From an uncultured Clostridia bacterium (lineage in GTDB: Bacteria; Bacillota; Clostridia; Oscillospirales; Acutalibacteraceae): DNA of 5,236 bases. Shown piece after piece: positions 1 to 5,236 of this stretch. Position 1 is the stretch's first letter. Every line of letters begins with the position of its first letter. A model generated the notes under the pieces. The model ran no database searches. It was given only the letters and a program-made list of their open reading frames with translations, and was not told the DNA's origin. The stretch is from NCBI GenBank assembly GCA_946004305.1, contig CAMFZJ010000093.1, forward strand, positions 1 through 5,236. Reading direction: 5' to 3'. The position numbers were made by a program, and so were the translations under genes.

Positions 1-2068
1 GACACTCAAAGGCTATTTTCTCACTCCAAAGACTGTTGTACTCATTATAATCAACAGAGCTGTAAATCTTATTATATGGGAAAATTTCAGCAAGCTCAGT
101 AATTATTACCGATGGGGAATATTGATTTCCGGAATAGTCAGAGCTATAGGAAGTAACATACACCTTTTCTGTTGAGGAAGTAATTGCGCAATATACAAGA
201 TACTTTTCGTGGCAGGCAAGCTCCTCTAATGAATCTGTCAAAGGAAGATTATTATCGACTAAGAGCCTTCTTTCGTTTTCTGTGAAAACTCCGGCAGTTT
301 TAGGTATCGAGGGAAACTCTCCATCAATAGCACCAATCAAAAAGACTGCTTTTGGCTCATTAAGACGTACTCTGTCAGCAGTACCTACAGACACCTGATC
401 CTGAAATCTCGGAATACTGCTTAAAGTAATATCTGACACCTTAAAATCAAAATATTCTTTATACTTCTTTAGCGATAGCTGTTTTTCTCCGGCCACAGCA
501 ACCAGTTTTTCCAAGGTTTCGATAATGGAGTTATAAACTCTGACTTCTTCCTTGGCTTCAAGGAGCATTTCTTCATCATCGGTTTCAAACAAGTTGTCAA
601 GGGATTTTTGAACATCATATGCTGTGAGAAGCCTGTATAGTGCCTTAGAAATATCAAGTCCGTTTGCATTTTTACAAGACTCTGCAAATTCTGCAAGGGG
701 AGTTACAACATACTGACGGATTTTTTCGATTTCAGCAAGCTTTTCCTCATCACTTTCACTCAATGCTTCAAAGCCTGAAGGATTACTGCCGAAGGGCTTT
801 TTAAGGTCTTTGCCCTCAATATTCCATATGTACAGATAGTTTTCAAATTCTGCAATTTCTGTTTCTGTCAATGGCAACAAGCCTGTTTTCATCATTGACA
901 AAAGCTGTTCTCTGTCAAATCTTTGAATAACACAATCTATTCCGCAGGAAATAAGCCTTACCACAGGTCTTGTATAAATATCTTGGGGTATATCCATAAA
1001 ATACGGAATTTCGTATTTTTGAAACGCAATGTCAAGAACGCCTGCATATTTATTACTATCTCTTGCAACTACAGCTATATCATTATAGTTATAGCCTTCT
1101 TCAACTACAAGCTGTTTGATTTTTGAGGCAATATAATCAGCTTCACCGTAAATATTATCAGCCTCAAATATTTCTACATTTTCTGCTTTTTCACTATACT
1201 TTGAATGGTCGAACTTAAAAATACTACTTTCTAAAAATCCTAAATCCTGATTTTTGAAACGATAATGATTATTAAGAATAGTTTTAGGTGATATTTCCAG
1301 AGAATTTTTCTTGGCAATATGCTTAACAGCCTTGTATGTTCTGTAGGTTGTGGCAAAAACTTCGCTGTGCTTATTGTCAATATCAAGGTTTAAGGTAATG
1401 TAAAAATCCTTACTTCTGTTCATAAGGAGTTCTATTATTTCAAGCTGTTGATATGTAAAACCGCTGAAGGAGTCCACAACAATTGTATAATCACTGAACA
1501 TATTGCTGTCTGTTAATATATTCTTTAGTCTGTTAAGGTTGTCAAGGGGGTCAATATATGTTTGTGACACAAGTGCTTCGTAGGCATCTAATACCAAAGC
1601 TGTTTCCAAAAGCTTGTAGTTTAAAGTTTCGTCATTAATTACTTCCGCTGTATTTCTAAGCATTTGGGTAGTAATATTATCCTTTTTACATTCCTTAAGT
1701 GAATGTACCATAAGGTCGAGTACAGACTTTCCGGTGTTCTTTTTATTGAACATTTCAAGCTTGTCTTCTACCTCATCAAGCGCCATACTCATTATAATAT
1801 TCCGAACTCCGTCATCAATTACATTCTGATGAATATTACCTGTTTCTGAAAATACATAATTACTAAGACGCGAAAAGCCAAAGACCGTTACATTTCTTGA
1901 AAGCTTTGGCCCTAATATATCTAAAAAATCATTTTCTGTTTCAAATGAGCTTTGGTCAGGAACAAGCATCAGAAGTTTACTGTTGCCTTTTCTGCACAAA
2001 TCGGCAAGGAAGTTTGTTACATATGCGGTTTTTCCTGTTCCTGATGAACCTAAAACAAAATGTACCAT
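1..2068 (-). CDS. addB: AddB, ATP-dependent helicase/deoxyribonuclease subunit B (3' part outside window)
   Basis: AddB is the second subunit of the AddAB helicase-nuclease, which processes double-strand DNA ends in the cytoplasm, recognises Chi and prepares the 3' end for RecA. The reading frame is open without interruption from the ATG at 2068 to the window edge, giving 689 codons. The family is usually about 1,150 residues, so roughly 450 are missing here, including the C-terminal RecB-like nuclease domain and the cysteines that hold its iron-sulfur cluster in Bacillus. Visible: an N-terminal Walker A loop GSSGTGKT (residues 7-14) in the typical AddB opening MVHFVLG; the helicase-like block EADNIYGEADYIA (302-314) followed by DIAVVARD (330-337); IPYFMDI (354-360) with RPVVRLI (367-373); VGTADRVRL (561-569) and VFLIGAIDGEFPS (575-587), which matches the family VF-IIG--DG--P motif. 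The start is supported by AAGGAG at 2075-2080, 6 nt upstream. It follows spoIIR after a 59-nt gap, probably with its own promoter. Its partner addA would be expected just beyond the window. The identification is firm; completeness of the missing end cannot be judged. Confidence 0.95.
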   Translation of the reverse strand, partial: MVHFVLGSSGTGKTAYVTNFLADLCRKGNSKLLMLVPDQSSFETENDFLDILGPKLSRNVTVFGFSRLSNYVFSETGNIHQNVIDDGVRNIIMSMALDEVEDKLEMFNKKNTGKSVLDLMVHSLKECKKDNITTQMLRNTAEVINDETLNYKLLETALVLDAYEALVSQTYIDPLDNLNRLKNILTDSNMFSDYTIVVDSFSGFTYQQLEIIELLMNRSKDFYITLNLDIDNKHSEVFATTYRTYKAVKHIAKKNSLEISPKTILNNHYRFKNQDLGFLESSIFKFDHSKYSEKAENVEIFEADNIYGEADYIASKIKQLVVEEGYNYNDIAVVARDSNKYAGVLDIAFQKYEIPYFMDIPQDIYTRPVVRLISCGIDCVIQRFDREQLLSMMKTGLLPLTETEIAEFENYLYIWNIEGKDLKKPFGSNPSGFEALSESDEEKLAEIEKIRQYVVTPLAEFAESCKNANGLDISKALYRLLTAYDVQKSLDNLFETDDEEMLLEAKEEVRVYNSIIETLEKLVAVAGEKQLSLKKYKEYFDFKVSDITLSSIPRFQDQVSVGTADRVRLNEPKAVFLIGAIDGEFPSIPKTAGVFTENERRLLVDNNLPLTDSLEELACHEKYLVYCAITSSTEKVYVTSYSSDYSGNQYSPSVIITELAEIFPYNKIYSSVDYNEYNSLWSEKIAFEC

Positions 2069-2127
2069 AATGTACTCCTTTAATATGATACTTACATTTT
2101 ATCACAACTTATGTCCCATAAAAAGTA
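2069..2127 (-). promoter_or_regulatory. Candidate addB promoter (extended -10) and strong RBS
   Basis: The 59-nt gap between the spoIIR stop and the addB start contains, on the minus strand, TGATAAAAT (2096-2104). This is an extended -10 element (TGn followed by TAAAAT, 5 of 6 matches to TATAAT). The hexamer 17 nt upstream, TTTTTA (2119-2124), matches the -35 consensus poorly, as is often tolerated with an extended -10. A start near 2089 would give a leader of about 20 nt that includes AAGGAG (2075-2080), 6 nt before ATG. A short inverted repeat, TTATG-GGA-CATAA, overlaps the upstream part of this region and could be an operator or chance. The RBS is clear; the promoter is inferred from motif matching only. 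Confidence 0.4.
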
Positions 2128-2733
2128 CTATGAGAAAAAAGAACATATTTTTTCAAATATTTCTACTACTTTAAACTTATATTCATAATTTCCGTTAGTC
2201 ATTATTTCATATTCTTCTTGTGTTGTATTTTTCTGCAAGGCTTCATAATTTGTTGAAGCACCAATGCATAGTGAGGGGTACATTACACACCACCAATTAT
2301 GACCCTCGCCCTTGCCTATTGTTATTCTTAATGCGTCATAATTTCCCGATGGCATTGTAACCTTATCATAATATCTTGTATTGAAATACATATTTTTAAT
2401 TTCTGCCTGTACTCTGTAATTATAGCCATTTTTATTTACTGTTTTTTGAGCAATGTTTGCAATATTCTGTAGATTGTCTGATGTTAGCTTTTCGGCTTTT
2501 TCAAGGCTTTCTGAGTTTTTGTACAAGTCCTCAGTATATTGTAACACTGCATTTCTCACCTGAAGTTTCAACAACTGATCCTCTTTACTGTCTGAGTTTG
2601 CAAGGATATGTAGTCTAAACACTTCTTTTGACACATCGTTACACTTTGCCTGAAATGGAATCATTGAAAAAACAATGGTGAGAATTGTTGCTACAGTAAA
2701 AGCTTTTAATAATGTTTTTAAATTAGTTTTCAT
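2128..2733 (-). CDS. spoIIR: Stage II sporulation protein R (SpoIIR)
   Basis: SpoIIR is the forespore signal that is secreted into the space between forespore and mother cell. There it triggers the membrane protease SpoIIGA to cleave pro-sigma-E, switching on mother-cell gene expression. The chosen start gives 201 residues. Visible: a basic N-terminus (MKTNLKTLLK) and a hydrophobic segment at about residues 11-27, with a possible signal-peptidase site after FQA (27-29); the family hallmark FRLHILANSDS (39-49); a charged helical middle region (50-110); and the second hallmark, MPSGNYDALRITIGKGEGHN (127-146) running into WWCVMYPSLC (147-156). The frame stays open upstream to an ATG at 2796, which would overlap the end of ispE and add 21 residues. 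I prefer 2733 because a signal peptide follows it directly and the extra codons run through a terminator-like hairpin. In Bacillus the gene is transcribed by sigma-F in the forespore; I found no convincing sigma-F promoter here. Family assignment is firm, the start less so. Confidence 0.93.
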   Translation of the reverse strand: MKTNLKTLLKAFTVATILTIVFSMIPFQAKCNDVSKEVFRLHILANSDSKEDQLLKLQVRNAVLQYTEDLYKNSESLEKAEKLTSDNLQNIANIAQKTVNKNGYNYRVQAEIKNMYFNTRYYDKVTMPSGNYDALRITIGKGEGHNWWCVMYPSLCIGASTNYEALQKNTTQEEYEIMTNGNYEYKFKVVEIFEKICSFFS

Positions 2734-2780
2734 AAAAAACAACCTGTCCTTAATCTTGATAGTAAAATTATGGACAGGTT
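2734..2780 (-). terminator. Terminator-like hairpin after ispE, overlapping the spoIIR RBS
   Basis: On the minus strand the arm AACCTGTCC (2772-2780) is perfectly complementary to GGACAGGTT (2741-2749). After one T-T mismatch, ATTA and TAAT (2767-2770 and 2751-2754) can extend the stem, leaving a 12-nt loop. The 3' arm is followed by G and six T residues (2734-2739), which run straight into the spoIIR ATG. This has the form of an intrinsic terminator placed 8 nt after the ispE stop codon. The only Shine-Dalgarno-like sequence for spoIIR, AAGGA (2747-2751), lies in the 3' arm, so the structure could also block translation from read-through RNA. The stem is only moderately GC-rich, so termination efficiency is uncertain. 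Confidence 0.6.
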
Positions 2781-2796
2781 TATAATTTTTAATCAA
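2767..2796 (-). promoter_or_regulatory. Possible weak promoter for spoIIR
   Basis: Reading on the minus strand, TTGATT (2791-2796, overlapping the last codons of ispE) and CATAAT (2767-2772) are separated by 18 nt. They match the vegetative -35 and -10 hexamers at 4 and 5 of 6 positions. Transcription from here would start near 2760, inside the hairpin loop. Such RNA would lack the 5' arm and leave the spoIIR RBS free. In AT-rich DNA such matches arise easily by chance, and spoIIR is normally sigma-F dependent, so this is only a candidate. Confidence 0.2.
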
Positions 2797-3661
2797 TAAT
2801 TGTACAGCCGTTTTTTTCAGGCTTGCAGATAAACACCTTGTCGTAGGTTTCCTTTAGCACCTTCAAACATTTTTCAGCTTTGCGACTGCTGTTAAAAATT
2901 CCAAATACCGCAGAGCCTGAACCGCTCATTAAAGCACCTAAAGCTTTGTTAGTAAGCATAGTTTTCTTAATCGCCTTGATTTCGTCTAAGTCAAGTGAAA
3001 CTTCAAAATCATTAAACAAGGTTGAGGTCATCATCCAAATATCTCTTGCGTAAATAGCCTTTACCATTTCAGCAGTATATTCAGGGTGGCTTAGCTTCAT
3101 ACTGTCGATACGAGAATAGGCTTCGGCAGTTGATATACTTAAATCAGGCTTACAAATTACAATATCACATCTTGGAATTGAAATCATTTTCTCAAGCTTT
3201 GTGCCTGTACCGCTTGCAAGCTTCGTACCGCCAACAATACAGAAGGGCACATCTGCTCCGATTTTTTCACCTATTTCGCACATTTCACTTTCTTTTAGGT
3301 GTGTTGAAAACAGCTTATTAAGTCCGAGAATTACCGCTGCTCCGTCAGCGCTTCCTCCTGCAAGACCTGCCTGAGTAGGAATATTTTTATCAATTGTGAT
3401 TTTTATTCCTGTGATTTCGGTTTTTGTGTATTTAAAAAATTCCTTACATGCCTTATAGGCTATATTCTTTTCGTTGCAAGGCACTCCGGGATAATCACAA
3501 AAAATCTCAATATCTGCTTTGTCTGTGGTTTCAATTGTAACAAAATCATAAAGGCTGACTGCCTGCATTACCATTGATACATCGTGGTAACCGTCAGGTC
3601 GCCTTGCAAGCACATCAAGTGACAAATTAATTTTTGCCGGAGCTTTAACTTTTACTTTCAT
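2789..3661 (-). CDS. ispE: 4-diphosphocytidyl-2-C-methyl-D-erythritol kinase (IspE)
   Basis: IspE is a cytoplasmic GHMP-family kinase. It phosphorylates the 2-hydroxyl of CDP-methylerythritol with ATP, the fourth step of the non-mevalonate (MEP) route to isopentenyl diphosphate. The protein has 290 residues, normal for the family. Visible: the N-terminal motif KAPAKINLSL (6-15) with the expected catalytic Lys10; RPDGYHDV (21-28); the glycine-rich ATP-phosphate loop IPTQAGLAGGSADGAA (94-109); GADVPF (135-140) with the expected catalytic Asp137; and the C-terminal GHMP motif ALMSGSGSAVFG (243-254). All key residues are present. The ATG at 3661 gives the canonical N-terminus and has AAAGGA (3670-3675) 8 nt upstream. 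That site lies inside the 3' end of the aminotransferase gene, which overlaps ispE by 17 nt, so translation is probably coupled. A terminator-like hairpin follows the stop codon. There is no functional link to the aminotransferase that I can see; the association looks like operon packing. Confidence 0.96.
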   Translation of the reverse strand: MKVKVKAPAKINLSLDVLARRPDGYHDVSMVMQAVSLYDFVTIETTDKADIEIFCDYPGVPCNEKNIAYKACKEFFKYTKTEITGIKITIDKNIPTQAGLAGGSADGAAVILGLNKLFSTHLKESEMCEIGEKIGADVPFCIVGGTKLASGTGTKLEKMISIPRCDIVICKPDLSISTAEAYSRIDSMKLSHPEYTAEMVKAIYARDIWMMTSTLFNDFEVSLDLDEIKAIKKTMLTNKALGALMSGSGSAVFGIFNSSRKAEKCLKVLKETYDKVFICKPEKNGCTIID

Positions 3662-4832
3662 CCTTGATTTCCTTTACAAATTCTTCAATGCGTTTTAGTG
3701 CAATTTTAATATTATTCAGGGACTGAGCATAGGAAATTCTGATATAACCCTCTCCACTTTCGCCAAAGGCGGTACCGGGAACTACTGCCACTCGTTTTTC
3801 CTTTACAAGCCTTGTTGCAAATTCTTCACTTAAAAGCCCCGTAGATTTAATACAAGGGAATGTATAAAAGGCACCTAAGGGTTCAAAGCAGGTCAGACCG
3901 ATTTCGTTAAGCTTGCCTACTATAAGCCTTCTTCGCATATCATAGTCTGCACGCATTTCCGCAATGTCTTCATCACCGTTTTTAAGAGCTTCAATGGCTG
4001 CATACTGGGAAGTTGTGGGAGCTGACATAATTCCGTACTGGTGAAGTTTTGTCATCTGTTCTATTATAGGAACAGGACCGAGAGCATAGCCTAAACGCCA
4101 GCCTGTCATTGCGTATGCCTTTGAAAATCCGCTGACAATTACTGTGCGCTCTTTCATCCCCTGAATTTCGGCAATTGAAACGTGATGTTTGCCGCCGTAT
4201 GTAAGCTCGCCGTAAATTTCATCAGAAATTACAATAAGATTATGCTTTATAACAACCTCTGCTATTTCTTCTAAATCCTGACGCTCCATAATTGCACCGG
4301 TTGGATTATTTGGAAATGGGAGCACCAGTATTTTTGATTTATCGGTAATTACTGATTCCAGTTCACCCTTAGTAAGGCGAAAATTGTTTTCCACCTTAGT
4401 GTTTATTATTACCGGTACGCCCCCTGCCATTTCAGCTAAGGGTTCATAGCACACAAAGGCAGGCTGAGGAATGATTACCTCGTCGCCGGGATTTACGGTA
4501 GTGCGGAATACTACATCGATAGCTTCACTGCCGCCAACTGTAACAACAACCTGGGTGTCAGGATTGTACAGCAAATTAAACCTGCGGTCATAATAATTTG
4601 ATATTTCTTTTCTTAAATCAGCAAAGCCACGGTTTGGCGAATACCAAGTTTTTCCTTTTTCAAGAGAGGTTATTCCGGCCTGTCTGATATGCCAAGGGGT
4701 CTGAAAATCAGGCTCACCGATTGAAAGGGAAATTACGTTATCCATTTCAACAGCAATATCAAAAAACTTACGGATTCCTGATGGCTTAACCTGCTGAATA
4801 GTATTATTAATATGCTTGGTATAATCTATCAC
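3645..4832 (-). CDS. Class I/II PLP-dependent aminotransferase, YugH/AlaT-like
   Basis: A fold-type-I pyridoxal-phosphate aminotransferase of 395 residues, cytoplasmic. Visible: SGIRKFFD (18-25) and LSIGEPDFQTP (36-46), typical of the aspartate aminotransferase I-gamma subgroup; the phosphate-contact turn GGSEA (100-104); NNPTG (175-179) with cofactor-contacting Asn176; SDEIYGEL (203-210) with Asp204, which pairs with the pyridine nitrogen; SGFSKAYAMTGWRLGY (234-249) with Lys238, the Schiff-base lysine, and Arg246; and YIRISYA (363-369) with Arg365, expected to bind the substrate carboxylate. All catalytic residues are in place. The start is GTG at 4832, overlapping the regulator's stop as GTGA, with AAGGAG (4842-4847) 9 nt upstream; an ATG 9 nt upstream of the GTG is in the regulator frame. 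From remembered sequences it resembles Bacillus YugH (AlaT, alanine transaminase), which also sits beside an Lrp-type gene (YugG/AlaR). Alanine or glutamate/2-oxoglutarate exchange is therefore the best guess; aspartate or aromatic substrates (PatA-like) remain possible. Confidence 0.92.
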   Translation of the reverse strand: MIDYTKHINNTIQQVKPSGIRKFFDIAVEMDNVISLSIGEPDFQTPWHIRQAGITSLEKGKTWYSPNRGFADLRKEISNYYDRRFNLLYNPDTQVVVTVGGSEAIDVVFRTTVNPGDEVIIPQPAFVCYEPLAEMAGGVPVIINTKVENNFRLTKGELESVITDKSKILVLPFPNNPTGAIMERQDLEEIAEVVIKHNLIVISDEIYGELTYGGKHHVSIAEIQGMKERTVIVSGFSKAYAMTGWRLGYALGPVPIIEQMTKLHQYGIMSAPTTSQYAAIEALKNGDEDIAEMRADYDMRRRLIVGKLNEIGLTCFEPLGAFYTFPCIKSTGLLSEEFATRLVKEKRVAVVPGTAFGESGEGYIRISYAQSLNNIKIALKRIEEFVKEIKDESKS

Positions 4833-5236
4833 AGGACCATACTCCTTCCGTCCTTATCCTCTTCTACCTCAGACAGAATTACTCCGTTTTCTTTATAGCA
4901 TTTCAAAAAGAAGTGGGTTGCTGTTGCAGACACACCGTCAATGCAGGCAAGCTTTCTTGCAACGAAGGAGGCTACATCCTGAATTGTCTTTCCTTTTACT
5001 GTTACTGCAAAATCAAAAGCACCTGCCATAAGGCTGAGAGAAGATACTTCCTCAAAGGAGGCAAGAACCTTAGCAACATCATCAAAGCCTGTTTCCTTTT
5101 TAGGTACAACATTAAGCTGAATTAATGCTGTTACTCCGGAGTCGGGAACCTTTTCCCAATCCACAAGGGCATGGTAGCCTTTGATTACTCCTGACTGTTC
5201 ATATTCCTTAATCTGTGCCGCTATATAATCTTCCGG
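4829..5236 (-). CDS. Lrp/AsnC-family transcriptional regulator (5' end outside window)
   Basis: The frame is open from the window edge to the TGA at 4829-4831, giving 135 residues. Full-length members have about 150-165, so only about 20-30 N-terminal residues are missing, namely the first helices of the winged helix-turn-helix. The GTG at 5162-5164 is an internal valine, not the start, because homologous sequence continues upstream. Visible (numbered from the edge): the end of the DNA-binding domain and hinge, KEYEQSGVIKGYHALVDWEK (10-29); then the RAM ligand-binding domain with VTALIQLNVVPK (35-46), TGFDDVAKVLASFEEV (49-64), the glycine turn MAGAFDFAVTVKG (70-82) where such proteins bind amino acids, and VSATATHFFLKCYKENG (102-118). 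The DWEK hinge and the YKENG tail are like the clostridial and Bacillus AlaR/YugG type. The 4-nt overlap with the aminotransferase suggests it senses an amino acid handled by that enzyme, probably alanine, and controls this operon. The promoter and any operator lie outside the window. Confidence 0.92.
   Translation of the reverse strand, partial: PEDYIAAQIKEYEQSGVIKGYHALVDWEKVPDSGVTALIQLNVVPKKETGFDDVAKVLASFEEVSSLSLMAGAFDFAVTVKGKTIQDVASFVARKLACIDGVSATATHFFLKCYKENGVILSEVEEDKDGRSMVL

Noticed and set aside
469..696. 75-codon minus-strand frame
   Set aside because: It lies in another frame inside the uninterrupted addB coding region and has no recognisable motif.
923..1126. 67-codon plus-strand frame with a hydrophobic stretch
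   Set aside because: It is antisense to addB. The hydrophobic look comes from the AT-rich complement of charged addB codons.
2134..2154. Inverted repeat GAAAAAA / TTTTTTC with a 7-nt loop at the end of spoIIR, as a possible terminator
   Set aside because: Only one G-C pair; the stem is nearly all A-T, the repeat lies within the coding sequence and no separate T-tract follows directly.
1983..2174. 63-codon plus-strand frame spanning the addB start and spoIIR end
   Set aside because: It is antisense to two real genes and the gap between them, with no RBS or homology that I can recognise.
3130..3321. 63-codon plus-strand frame
   Set aside because: Antisense shadow of ispE, whose own frame carries all GHMP kinase motifs.
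4913..5125. 70-codon cysteine-rich plus-strand frame
   Set aside because: Antisense shadow of the RAM domain of the Lrp-type regulator.
5162..5164. GTG as the start of a 111-residue Lrp-type protein
   Set aside because: The frame stays open upstream to the window edge and encodes the conserved hinge and end of the DNA-binding domain, so this codon is internal.
1..5236. A novel or defence-like system
   Set aside because: All five genes belong to well-known housekeeping or sporulation families with intact motifs where visible; no repeats, mobile genes, toxin-antitoxin pairs or unexplained long gaps are present.

Overview
The window suggests an endospore-forming, AT-rich member of the Clostridia (Firmicutes), probably a gut-type Ruminococcaceae/Oscillospiraceae-like organism. 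The reasons are a sporulation gene (spoIIR), an AddAB-type recombination nuclease subunit instead of RecBCD, the non-mevalonate isoprenoid kinase IspE, and strong AGGAG-type ribosome binding sites. The exact genus cannot be read from the sequence.

All five genes lie on the minus strand, so transcription runs from high to low coordinates. In that order they are: an Lrp/AsnC-family regulator (4829-5236, its first residues beyond the window edge); a fold-type-I PLP aminotransferase close to Bacillus YugH/AlaT (3645-4832, GTG start); ispE (2789-3661); spoIIR (most likely 2128-2733); and the first 689 codons of addB (1-2068, C-terminus beyond the window edge). The first three are tightly packed: regulator and aminotransferase overlap by 4 nt (GTGA), and aminotransferase and ispE overlap by 17 nt. 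They look like one translationally coupled operon.

The packing breaks after ispE. A 9-bp GC-containing stem with a T-tract lies between the ispE stop and the spoIIR start (2734-2780). It looks like an intrinsic terminator. Its 3' arm also carries the only Shine-Dalgarno-like sequence of spoIIR, so it could also keep spoIIR silent on read-through transcripts. A second short gap (2069-2127) holds a candidate extended -10 promoter and a good RBS for addB.

The genes serve different processes: amino acid (probably alanine) metabolism and its regulator, isoprenoid precursor synthesis, forespore-to-mother-cell signalling, and double-strand break repair. Their adjacency looks like ordinary chromosomal gene order, not a dedicated system. 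I see no mobile element, CRISPR array, RNA gene or defence island. The one feature worth real follow-up is the ispE-spoIIR hairpin.
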